Below, one piece after another: positions 51,906 to 61,725 of a DNA stretch of 64,000 bases. The DNA comes from Pseudomonas sp. CFBP 13711 (GTDB taxonomy: Bacteria > Pseudomonadota > Gammaproteobacteria > Pseudomonadales > Pseudomonadaceae): NCBI RefSeq assembly GCF_014842265.1, contig NZ_JACYVI010000004.1:248001-312000 (forward strand), in the 5' to 3' direction. Positions within the stretch are counted from its first letter, which is position 1; each line of letters begins with the position of its first letter. Under the pieces are notes generated by a model. That model did not search any database and had not been told where the DNA came from. It saw only the letters and a list, made by a program, of their open reading frames with translations. Position numbers and translations under genes: made by a program.

Positions 51906-53459
51906 TCACCCCAAAAACAGCTTATACGCCGGGTTCTTGGTTTCATCCCAATACGGATACCCAATCTCCGCCAGGGCCTGGGGCACCAGATGCCGTTCAT
52001 CCTCCGGCACCACTAACCCCGCCACCACTCGGCCATCCGCGGCGCCGTGATTGCGGTAGTGGAACATCGAAATATTCCATTTCCCGCCCAGCTTGTTCAG
52101 GAAGTTGAACAACGCGCCCGGCCGCTCCGGGAATTCAAAGCGCAGCACCACCTCATCGCTGACCCTCTCCGAATGCCCGCCGACCATGTGCCGCAGGTGC
52201 AGTTTGGCCAGTTCGTTGTCGGTCAGGTCGAGCACCGGGAAACCCTGCTCCGTCAGGCTCGCGATCAGGGCTTTGCGCGGGTCGGTGTCGGGGTGGGTCT
52301 GCACGCCGACAAAGATGTGTGCCTCGCGGTCAGTGTGGTAGCGGTAGTTGAATTCAGTGATCTGCCGCTTGCCGATTGCTGCGCAGAACGCCTTGAAGCT
52401 GCCCGGCTGTTCCGGAATGGTAACGGCAATGATCGCCTCGCGGCCTTCGCCCAGCTCAGCGCGCTCGGCCACATGGCGCAGGCGGTCGAAGTTGACGTTG
52501 GCTCCGGAATCGATGGCAACGAAGGTCTGCCCGGTGACTTCGTACTGTTCGGTGTACTTCTTGATCCCGGCCACTCCCAGGGCGCCGGCGGGCTCGGTGA
52601 TCGAGCGGGTGTCGTCGTAGATGTCCTTGATCGCCGCGCAGATTTCATCGGTGCTGACCGTGATCACTTCGTCGACGTAATCCTTGCAGATCTCGAAGGT
52701 GTACTGCCCGATCTGCGCCACCGCCACGCCATCGGCGAACAACCCGACCTGCTGAAGCACCACGCGCTCGCCGTAGGCCATGGCCTGTTGCAGGCAGTTG
52801 GAATCGTCCGGTTCGACGCCGATCACCTTGATTTCCGGGCGCAGGTATTTCACGTACGCCGCGATGCCGGCAATCAGCCCGCCGCCACCGACCGGGACGA
52901 AGATCGCATCCAACGGCCCCTGATGCTGACGCAGGATTTCCATCGCCACGGTGCCTTGCCCGGCAATGGTGTCGGGATCGTCATACGGGTGAACATAGAC
53001 GTAGCCGTGTTCCTCAACCAGCTTCAGCGAATACGCCAGCGCTTCGGGAAACGAGTCACCGTGCAGTACGACTTTTCCGCCCCGAGAGCGCACGCCTTCG
53101 ACCTTGATCTCGGGGGTGGTCTTGGGCATGACGATGGTGGCGGACACGCCTAGGGTCTTTGCTGCCAGCGCCAAGCCTTGGGCGTGATTGCCCGCAGACG
53201 CCGTCACCACGCCCCGCGCCAGTTCTTCCGGACTCAACTGCGCCAGCTTGTTGTACGCGCCGCGAATCTTGAAGGAGTACACCGGCTGCAAGTCTTCGCG
53301 CTTGAGCAGCACGTTATTGCCCAGGCGCGCAGACAGCTGGCGGGCGGCGTGCAGAGGGGTTTCCACGGCAACGTCATACACGCGGGAGGTCAGGATCTTT
53401 TTGACGTAGTGATTGAGCAAGTCGCCCTGAACGAGCGGCTGGGCTGGCATCTGATTCAT
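51906..53459 (-). CDS. ilvA: Threonine ammonia-lyase, biosynthetic
   Basis: 517 residues (E. coli IlvA 514). It is the PLP enzyme making 2-oxobutanoate from threonine, the first step to isoleucine. The PLP-Lys is K64 in YSFKIRGAYNK, SAGNHAQG lies near 95, and the phosphate-binding loop GGGGLIAG near 198. Two ACT-like regulatory domains (about 335-410 and 430-505) give isoleucine inhibition and valine activation in the family. GAGG precedes the ATG at 53459, which also overlaps the stop of a 25-codon ORF. A probable attenuator lies upstream. It is not next to rpiA as in P. aeruginosa ilvA1, so a second copy elsewhere is possible. Confidence 0.95.
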   Translation of the reverse strand: MNQMPAQPLVQGDLLNHYVKKILTSRVYDVAVETPLHAARQLSARLGNNVLLKREDLQPVYSFKIRGAYNKLAQLSPEELARGVVTASAGNHAQGLALAAKTLGVSATIVMPKTTPEIKVEGVRSRGGKVVLHGDSFPEALAYSLKLVEEHGYVYVHPYDDPDTIAGQGTVAMEILRQHQGPLDAIFVPVGGGGLIAGIAAYVKYLRPEIKVIGVEPDDSNCLQQAMAYGERVVLQQVGLFADGVAVAQIGQYTFEICKDYVDEVITVSTDEICAAIKDIYDDTRSITEPAGALGVAGIKKYTEQYEVTGQTFVAIDSGANVNFDRLRHVAERAELGEGREAIIAVTIPEQPGSFKAFCAAIGKRQITEFNYRYHTDREAHIFVGVQTHPDTDPRKALIASLTEQGFPVLDLTDNELAKLHLRHMVGGHSERVSDEVVLRFEFPERPGALFNFLNKLGGKWNISMFHYRNHGAADGRVVAGLVVPEDERHLVPQALAEIGYPYWDETKNPAYKLFLG

Positions 53460-53533
53460 CGTGTGGGCCTCGTGGAAAGGCTTGCGATGATCAGGTTGGC
53501 GGCGAAGAAAGCGAGGGAAGGGCGAATGATCAT
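53456..53533 (-). CDS. 25-codon ORF translationally coupled to ilvA
   Basis: AGGAG lies seven bases before an ATG at 53533, opening a 25-residue frame (MIIRPSLAFF, then AANLIIASL, then STRPTR). Its TGA overlaps the ilvA ATG (ATGA). It lies between the attenuator terminator and ilvA. The good ribosome site and exact overlap argue that it is translated and feeds ribosomes into ilvA. It has two Ile pairs, so it may also sense charged tRNA-Ile. There is no known homologue that I recognise. Confidence 0.6.
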   Translation of the reverse strand: MIIRPSLAFFAANLIIASLSTRPTR

Positions 53534-53573
53534 GTCTGGCTCCTGATGTGGTTTTTGGCCCGGGAGACAGAGA

Positions 53574-53640
53574 TAAAAAACCCGCCTCTAGGGCGGGTTG
53601 GGTGCAAACGTCGGCTAACCCGCCATGACTGGAATGGCGG
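53574..53640 (-). terminator. ilvA attenuator: competing hairpins and terminator
   Basis: Read on the minus strand, four segments are seen. Segment 1 is CCGCCAT (53640-53634). Segment 2 is ATGGCGGGTT (53626-53617). Segment 3 is AACCCGCC (53599-53592). Segment 4 is GGCGGGTT (53586-53579), continuing into a T run to about 53575. Segments 1:2 can pair. Segments 2:3 pair over eight bases as an antiterminator. Segments 3:4 pair over eight bases with a five-base loop as a Rho-independent terminator. Segments 2 and 4 share GGCGGGTT, the classic mutually exclusive design. Segment 1 lies within the last control codons of the leader peptide. Confidence 0.85.
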
Positions 53641-53680
53641 TAATAATTATCTGGACGAAGAAATGCTGGGGTGCGTTCAT
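53615..53680 (-). CDS. ilvA leader peptide
   Basis: 21 codons from an ATG at 53680 to a TAG at 53617-53615: MNAPQHFF, then VQIIITAIPV, then MAG. Residues 9-18 hold four Ile, two Val, one Thr and one Ala, the branched-chain family plus threonine, the substrate of IlvA. The stop codon lies at the end of hairpin segment 2, the geometry needed for ribosome stalling to select antitermination. No ribosome site is seen. The promoter candidate places the transcript start about three bases before the ATG. Confidence 0.82.
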   Translation of the reverse strand: MNAPQHFFVQIIITAIPVMAG

Positions 53681-53689
53681 GGCGTCGAG

Positions 53690-53717
53690 ACTATTGCGAA
53701 CACGGCGAGGTCGTCAA
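53690..53717 (-). promoter_or_regulatory. Candidate promoter of the ilvA leader
   Basis: On the minus strand TTGACG (53717-53712), 16-bp spacer, AATAGT (53695-53690). The start would be near 53683, directly before the leader-peptide ATG. Confidence 0.5.
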
Positions 53718-53962
53718 GGGGGCTAACCCCGTCATCGCTAAAAAACTGGCAGGCCGAAAAAAACGGAGGGCGAGCCCAAAGAAGGCTTGGAGATCATTTG
53801 GCACTTGCCGTTTATCCGGGCGCGTCTAGTGTTCAACGGGACTTCATTTTTTGTTCATGAGGGCACTTTAGGGTTGGGCGCGTAGTCAGTGAATCTGCTG
53901 CTGAATGACTCAGCGACACAAAAGCACCATCGATCACAAGAACCCGCCACGAGGGCGCAATA

Positions 53963-54049
53963 ATGGACGAGTACCAGGAAGAACTGCTGGAATACCAGGC
54001 GTACGAGATGGACCCGCTGGAACCTGCCGAAGACGCCACTGAGTTGTAA
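53963..54049 (+). CDS. Small acidic hypothetical protein (28 aa)
   Basis: MDEYQEELLEYQAYEMD, then PLEPAEDATEL, stop TAA at 54047-54049. GAGGG lies eight bases before the ATG. Nine residues are Glu and three Asp. The frame ends 19 bp from the end of the convergent AraC gene. The composition and ribosome site suggest a real small protein. I recall similar small acidic ORFs in pseudomonads but cannot name a family. Confidence 0.5.
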   Translation: MDEYQEELLEYQAYEMDPLEPAEDATEL

Positions 54050-54068
54050 GAAAGCCCACGCCTGCCAG

Positions 54069-55109
54069 TCAGAGCGACTGGCGCTGGCTACGACGAAACG
54101 CACCGGGCGTCTGTTCGGTCCAGCGTTTGAAGGCCCGCTGAAAGGCTTCGGCCGACGCAAATCCCAACAAGTAAGCGATTTCGCCAAAGGCCAGTTCGGT
54201 GTCCCGAATGTAGGTCATGGCGAGGTCGCGCCGGGTGTCATTGAGGATCGCGCGAAACTGTGTGCCTTCGTCCGCCAGCTTGCGGCGCAGCGTCCAGGTG
54301 GGCAGCTTCAGTCGCGCGGCCACTTCTTCAAGATCCGGCTCCCGCCCCCCATTCAACAACGGCCCCAGCAATTGGGTGATGCGCTCGCGCAGGCTGCGAG
54401 TGCGGGTGAGCTGTTCCAGTTCCCGTTCACACACCTGCAGCAGATGCCGCCAGGTACTCGGCACGTGGTCGGGGTTGCGCAGGCCAAGCTGATGCTGGTT
54501 GAGGCGCAACTGGTTGACGCCCGCTGCGAAACTCACGGGCTGCTCGCAGAGCGTGGCGTATTCCGCGGCGTAGGCGGGGGCGTCGAATTCGATCTCCAGA
54601 CGTTCGGCGACAAGCTTCGTCCCGCTCAGGGTCGACAGCTGATGCAGCCAGCCGCTGAGAATCGAATCCACCACGAAGCGGTTGTAGTCGTTGTACGGAC
54701 TGATCGAGTAAAAACGCAGCCAGGCACCGGCGCTGTCTTCGTACAGGCTCGACTGGCCGCGATAATTCGAGCCGTACAGCGCTTCAAAGCGAATCAGCGT
54801 CCGCGCCGCTTCCCGCACCGTTGGCGCTTGGGCAGCGGTGATGCCGGCGAGCCCGGCGTGGCTCAAGCGACTGGATTGGCCCATCCGCAGGCCCAGGGCA
54901 GGCACGCCGGTGAGTTCGATGGCCCCATGGCCCAGGCGCATGTAGCGCGGGATCGACAGCCGGGCGCCGGCCTCACCCAGTCGCGCGGCATCCAGGCCGT
55001 ATTGCTGAAGCAGCGGTTGCGGGTTCTTGCCTTCGCCGCGAACAGCATCGGCGAGGCTGTGGACGAAACCCACGGACAGATCGCCCAGACGCACGCGAGG
55101 GGAGGTCAT
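54069..55109 (-). CDS. AraC family transcriptional regulator
   Basis: 346 residues. An N-terminal OruR/ArgR-like Arabinose_bd_2 domain (about 20-200) precedes the AraC double helix-turn-helix (about 245-342: LEEVAARLKLPTWTLRRKLADEGTQF and FGEIAYLLGFASAEAFQRAFKRWTEQTPGAFR). The product starts three bases after the stop of the nitrilase-fold gene, so the two are cotranscribed and the regulator may control or sense something linked to that protein. The effector is unknown. Confidence 0.9.
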   Translation of the reverse strand: MTSPRVRLGDLSVGFVHSLADAVRGEGKNPQPLLQQYGLDAARLGEAGARLSIPRYMRLGHGAIELTGVPALGLRMGQSSRLSHAGLAGITAAQAPTVREAARTLIRFEALYGSNYRGQSSLYEDSAGAWLRFYSISPYNDYNRFVVDSILSGWLHQLSTLSGTKLVAERLEIEFDAPAYAAEYATLCEQPVSFAAGVNQLRLNQHQLGLRNPDHVPSTWRHLLQVCERELEQLTRTRSLRERITQLLGPLLNGGREPDLEEVAARLKLPTWTLRRKLADEGTQFRAILNDTRRDLAMTYIRDTELAFGEIAYLLGFASAEAFQRAFKRWTEQTPGAFRRSQRQSL

Positions 55110-55112
55110 CGG

Positions 55113-56264
55113 TTACAACCACAGATTGATCAGGCGCGCGCCATGACCGGTGCGGACGCCTTTCGGGGCGGCGCTGATGGATTGCTCGGCGATGCTCTGC
55201 CCGTCGCGGCTGGCGAAACTGTGGCCGGCGCTGCCCTGGTCCCAGAACTGGCCGCGCATGAACACGCTGACGCCGGCCTTCGCCGTGCTGGCCGGTGTCA
55301 GGGCCAATCGACGCCAGGCTTCGCCCTGGGTGATCGGCTTGGCGCCCAGGTTCAGATGGGCCGCCAGCGCGTCGTGCTTGTCGCTGCGCCAGGGTTGCGA
55401 CCAGCCGTCCGTGCCGGCGACGTAGGCCGGGACCGCAATCAGCTCGACGCCGCTGGCATTGAGGCGCGCGTAGTTGTCGGGGTACCAGCTGTCACTGCCG
55501 ATCAGCGTCGCCAGTCGCCCGGCGGGGGTGTCGATTACGTTGAGCGGCGCGTCCTTGCCGGGTCGGATGTATCCCCGCTGATTCCAGCCCGGAAACAACT
55601 GACGCTGGGGTTGCCCCAAGGGCAGGCCGTCGGGGCCGAACACCAGGCTGCTGTTGTAGAGCGCGCCACGGCCGATGCGCAGTTCACCGTTTTCCACCTG
55701 CGGGCTGGGCAGCACGATCGAGCCCGCCACCAGCGTTACCCCGAATTCCTTCGCCAGCCCGCCGAACACGGTTTGATAGTCCTGCGCCATGCTGTGCGCC
55801 TTCATGCGCAAACGCGCATCCTCGAAGCGGCTGCTGCCCCGCGCGTGAATCACCGCGTCGATGAACAGCAGCGGGTTGCTGAACGCCAGCCAGTTCATGG
55901 CTTCTTCGAGAGTGGTGGCCTGATAGAACTGGGTTTTTTCGTCCACCGCCAACAACCAGGTGCCGATGTGCTCGGGCAGCACCACGATGGTTTTATCGTT
56001 GAGCAGCCCATGGTCGCGAGCCTGCACCAGATAGGACGCCAGCTTGCGGTGCAGGCGCTTGACGCTCGAATAATCGGAAGGGAACAGCTCGGGCTGAATG
56101 CCCAGCAGGTTGCCGCGTTCCCCGGGTTGCCCGTCGTTGATCACCAACTGGATGCGCAGGTCCGTCAGGTAGTGCCCGACATGACGCTTGCCCGTCCACA
56201 GCCCGTAGCTGACGAGAAGCATCACCAGCACTGCTGCGGTAAGTGAGCCGAGAACTTTGCGCAT
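55113..56264 (-). CDS. Membrane-anchored carbon-nitrogen hydrolase fold protein lacking catalytic Cys
   Basis: 383 residues from the ATG at 56264. An N-terminal signal anchor (about 6-23) puts the rest in the periplasm. The nitrilase-fold body has the catalytic Glu in VVLPEHIG (E98). At the Lys position the sequence reads PQRQLFPG (219-226), without Lys, and the nucleophile motif (usually LICxDxxYP) reads LIGSDSWYP (254-262) with Gly256 for Cys. It therefore looks like a pseudoenzyme. No strong ribosome site is seen. A longer upstream frame to 56558 overlaps the chemoreceptor 3' end and is unlikely. It is coupled to the AraC gene. Confidence 0.75.
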   Translation of the reverse strand: MRKVLGSLTAAVLVMLLVSYGLWTGKRHVGHYLTDLRIQLVINDGQPGERGNLLGIQPELFPSDYSSVKRLHRKLASYLVQARDHGLLNDKTIVVLPEHIGTWLLAVDEKTQFYQATTLEEAMNWLAFSNPLLFIDAVIHARGSSRFEDARLRMKAHSMAQDYQTVFGGLAKEFGVTLVAGSIVLPSPQVENGELRIGRGALYNSSLVFGPDGLPLGQPQRQLFPGWNQRGYIRPGKDAPLNVIDTPAGRLATLIGSDSWYPDNYARLNASGVELIAVPAYVAGTDGWSQPWRSDKHDALAAHLNLGAKPITQGEAWRRLALTPASTAKAGVSVFMRGQFWDQGSAGHSFASRDGQSIAEQSISAAPKGVRTGHGARLINLWL

Positions 56265-56472
56265 GAAGAAAGGAGAGCTGCCTCTGAAGAAGGCGCACGG
56301 GGCGCCATGACGTTGCCGGAAGGCTACGGCAAAACGGCGATTTGGAGAAGGTTTGCCAACGACCAGGGCGGCCATTCGGCGAAGGCATTGAAGCGAGGCG
56401 GCGTCGGCGGCCGCCTGCGCTGTATGAATCAACCGTGATGCCGGCGATTTGCAGGCATCACGGGCAGCGCGT

Positions 56473-58113
56473 TTACAGGCGGAAGCGGCTGACCAGCGTG
56501 TTGAACGAAACCGCCAGGCGGGAAAGGTCCTGAGTCGACGCATTGGTCTGGTGCGCACCGGCCGCTGTCTGGGTAGACAGATCCTGGATGTTCACCAGGT
56601 TACGGTCCACCTCGCGCGCGACATTCGCCTGCTCCTCGGATGCGGTGGCGATGACCATGTTGCGTTCGTTGATCTGGGCGATGCCGTCGGCGATCTGCTC
56701 CAGCGCGCGACCCGTTGCCTGGGCCAGCGCCTGGGTGTCGGTCACCAGCGACTGGCTTTTTCCCATCGCCCCGACCGCCTGGTCGGCGCTGGCCTGGACG
56801 CTGTTGATCATGCCTTCGATTTCACCGGTCGAGGCCTGGGTGCGCGCGGCCAAGGCCCGGACTTCGTCGGCGACCACGGCAAAGCCCCGGCCCTGCTCAC
56901 CGGCACGGGCGGCTTCGATGGCGGCGTTCAAGGCCAGCAGGTTGGTCTGTTCGGCGATGCCGCGAATCACGTCCAGCACCTTGCCGATGTCCCGGACCTG
57001 CACGGCGAGGTCGCGGACCATGTTGGTCGAGGTGGCGATTTCGGTGGTCGCGCTGTTGATGGCTTCGACGGCGCCACGGGCCTGGTCGCGGCCCTCGCTG
57101 GCCTGTTTGCTGGTGGTCCTAGACGCGTCGGAAGTCGACACGGCGTTGCGCGCCACTTCTTCCACAGCGGAAGTCATTTCCGTGACGGCGGTCGCGGCCT
57201 GCTGGATCTCGTCGTTCTGGCGGACCAACCCTCGGCTGCCGTTATCGCTGACGGCGGTCAGCTCTTCTGCGGCAGAGGCCAGTTGACTGGACGCATCGGC
57301 AATCTGCTGAATGGTGCTTTTCAGGCTGCCCTGCATCTCGCCCAGCGCCGTCAACAATTGCCCGGCTTCATCACGGCCGGTGCTGACAATCTGTTGAGTC
57401 AGATCACCGCCGGCAATGCTCCGCGCGCTCGTGACCGCATAGGCGAGAGGACGGCTGATCAGGCGACTGATGAACATACCCAGCAAGATCGCCGCCAGAA
57501 AGGCAATAGCGATGCCGATGTACAGCGAGGTCTTGGCGGAGGACTCCATGCGGGCGGCATCCTCGGCGCCTTCGCCGATCTGCCGGTTATTGGACTCAAC
57601 CATAACGGTCAATTCATCGAGCACCACGCGGAACGCCGCCTGCAGATCGCCAAACAACAAGGCACGGCCGTTATCAAGGTCGCCGGCTTTCATGAGGCCG
57701 ACGTATTTCTGGACCAGTGCCTGGTAGGCCGGCCAGTCTTTTTCCATCTGGTCGCCCGCCGCGCGCTCATCGTCGGCCAGCGGGGTCTTGCGGTATTCGG
57801 CGAACGCTTTCTCGCTTTGCTGCTGGTTGGCGTTCATCGATGCAATCACTTCGTCCTTCACGCCCTGGGGCATGCCGGCGGCCGTCGCCGTATATAACCG
57901 ATACAGATCGCGGCTTTGCCCTACGGCGTTGGTTTTGGCCTGGCCGGTTTTTGCGACGGACACCAGGTTGTTGCTGAACACCAGCTTCAGGCTGTCCGAC
58001 AGGTCAGAAACACCACGGCTTCCGAGTACGCCCACGCCCAGGGTAATGAATGCGCACAGCGTAAAGGCTGTGATCAACTTGGTCGAAATTTTTGCATCAT
58101 TGATCCAGCTCAT
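56473..58113 (-). CDS. Methyl-accepting chemotaxis protein (4HB ligand domain)
   Basis: 546 residues: TM1 (about 10-31), a periplasmic four-helix-bundle domain (about 35-192), TM2 (196-216), HAMP (about 217-270), and the methylation and signalling helices. The invariant tip [19 protein letters not shown] is near 378-396. There is no C-terminal CheR-docking pentapeptide. The ligand is unknown. CAGGA precedes the ATG. Confidence 0.94.
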   Translation of the reverse strand: MSWINDAKISTKLITAFTLCAFITLGVGVLGSRGVSDLSDSLKLVFSNNLVSVAKTGQAKTNAVGQSRDLYRLYTATAAGMPQGVKDEVIASMNANQQQSEKAFAEYRKTPLADDERAAGDQMEKDWPAYQALVQKYVGLMKAGDLDNGRALLFGDLQAAFRVVLDELTVMVESNNRQIGEGAEDAARMESSAKTSLYIGIAIAFLAAILLGMFISRLISRPLAYAVTSARSIAGGDLTQQIVSTGRDEAGQLLTALGEMQGSLKSTIQQIADASSQLASAAEELTAVSDNGSRGLVRQNDEIQQAATAVTEMTSAVEEVARNAVSTSDASRTTSKQASEGRDQARGAVEAINSATTEIATSTNMVRDLAVQVRDIGKVLDVIRGIAEQTNLLALNAAIEAARAGEQGRGFAVVADEVRALAARTQASTGEIEGMINSVQASADQAVGAMGKSQSLVTDTQALAQATGRALEQIADGIAQINERNMVIATASEEQANVAREVDRNLVNIQDLSTQTAAGAHQTNASTQDLSRLAVSFNTLVSRFRL

Positions 58114-58284
58114 TGATCGTCCTGCCGAGGTATTGAGAAAAAGGACATTGCTCAGCCATCGAGGCGGTGCGGCAAGGTCGTTGTGGGGCTATCGGCGCCG
58201 AAGGCCGAATCTGGAGGCTGGCCCGATGAACGATGAGGTGCACCGCTAGATCATTGAATTGTTACTTTCAGTCATTGAGCATGA

Positions 58285-60438
<2,154 letters not shown>

Positions 60439-60439
60439 G

Positions 60440-60489
60440 GGTTTGGGGGGCTGACGGTTGGGGAATCCCCCAACACGGCCCCCCAAACC
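60440..60489 (+). terminator. Nested G/C hairpin after fadH
   Basis: The outer stem GGTTTGGGGGG (60440-60450) pairs perfectly with CCCCCCAAACC (60479-60489). Inside it GTTGGGG (60457-60463) pairs with CCCCAAC (60468-60474). No T tract follows, so it may protect the 3' end rather than terminate. Confidence 0.6.
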
Positions 60490-60546
60490 GAGACTCCAGC
60501 CTGACGAGTGCTAGACTCGCGCACCGTTCATTGCCCGACCGATTTC

Positions 60547-61575
60547 ATGTTTGCTCCTTCATCACCACTTCCTTGTGCACCGCTGCAACTCCTCCGTTTC
60601 GACTGGCTCCAGGCAGCCGGCGTGGAGGCGGCGATCCTGCGGCTGGACCTTGTCGATCCGCTGATCAGCGGCAATAAATGGTTCAAGCTCAAGCACCATC
60701 TGGTGGCGGCTGAACAGGCCGGCGCACAGGGCGTTATCAGCCTGGGCGGCGCGCATTCCAATCACCTGCATGCGCTGGCGGCGGCGGGTAAGCGCTTTGG
60801 TTTTGCCACGGTCGGGTTGTTGCGCGGGCATGCGGTCGAGACGCCGACGGTGCTGGATCTGCAGGCATTCGGCATGGAGCTGCACTGGCTGGGTTACGCC
60901 GGATATCGCGCGCGGCATGAGGCGGATTTCTGGGTGCCGTGGCGCGAGCGTTATCCGCATCTTTATCCGGTGCCTGAAGGCGGCAGCGGGCTCGACGGGG
61001 CAGTGGGCTGCGTTGAAATCGTCGAACAGGCGCGCAGCCAGCTCGGCCTTTTGGGATGGGAAGATTACGACTGCTGGTGGCTGGCGTGCGGGACTGGCAC
61101 CACATTGGCTGGACTGGTGCTGGCGGAGGCGGGGCAGCATGAGGTGATCGGCGCGATGGCGGTGCCCGATGGTCATGGGGTTGAGGGCAATGTGGAGGAC
61201 ATTCTTTCAGCCTTCGTGAGCAAACTCATTCCTACAGGGGCGGTGTCGTTGTCGAAACCGGCGACCTTGCCAGAACGTGATCAGAAGGCGCTTAACGCCA
61301 CGTTGGCTGCGAGCTGTAAACCTCAGGGTTACCGGTTGCTCGACGCCAGCCGTGGCGGCTTCGCCAAGACCGACCCCGCGTTGCTCGATTTCATCGCGCG
61401 CCACGAAGCCGAATCCGGAATACCCCTCGAGCCGCTGTACACCGGCAAGGCTTTGCTGGCGCTGCACGACGAAGTGATCTCGGGCCGAGTCGCCAAGGGC
61501 ACGCGGCTGATTTTCCTGCACACGGGGGGATTACAGGGCAAACGAACTTTCGATCCTGAACTAGCACATCGCTGA
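60547..61575 (+). CDS. ACC deaminase/D-cysteine desulfhydrase family protein
   Basis: 342 residues, PLP fold type II. The PLP-Lys is in SGNKWFKLKHHL (K44), GGAHSNHLHALAAAGKRFG is near 68-86, the phosphate loop CGTGTTLAGL is near 182, and the C-terminal HTGGLQG is family-typical. The product may be a D-cysteine desulfhydrase or a related lyase. True ACC deaminase activity cannot be claimed. Residues 222-231 (AFVSKLIPTG) are encoded by a REP sequence (61212-61240), so the frame has absorbed a repeat. The ATG at 60547 is favoured over an upstream frame. Confidence 0.82.
   Translation: MFAPSSPLPCAPLQLLRFDWLQAAGVEAAILRLDLVDPLISGNKWFKLKHHLVAAEQAGAQGVISLGGAHSNHLHALAAAGKRFGFATVGLLRGHAVETPTVLDLQAFGMELHWLGYAGYRARHEADFWVPWRERYPHLYPVPEGGSGLDGAVGCVEIVEQARSQLGLLGWEDYDCWWLACGTGTTLAGLVLAEAGQHEVIGAMAVPDGHGVEGNVEDILSAFVSKLIPTGAVSLSKPATLPERDQKALNATLAASCKPQGYRLLDASRGGFAKTDPALLDFIARHEAESGIPLEPLYTGKALLALHDEVISGRVAKGTRLIFLHTGGLQGKRTFDPELAHR
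61212..61240. repeat. REP sequence inside a coding region
   Basis: CTTCGTGAGCAAACTCATTC followed by CTACAGGGG matches the GCGAGC-type REP arm (compare 63137-63165 and 2524-2550). It is in frame within the gene at 60547-61575 with no inverted partner nearby. Confidence 0.8.
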
Positions 61576-61725
61576 CGCCCAGGCACGCATTCGCGTACTG
61601 GCACGAATCCTGCGGCCCACACCTCCCGACAGGTCGGTCCTGAGTACGTCGGCGGCATTTCTGGAGTCGGGCGGGCAGGGCGCTGTGTCGATAATCGGAT
61701 CTTTCCCACGTGCGCCGAGGTATGC

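Noticed and set aside
54372..56246. Open frame of over 600 codons on the plus strand opposite the AraC and nitrilase-fold genes
   Set aside because: Both minus-strand products have clear folds and motifs. The plus-strand product has none and no ribosome site.
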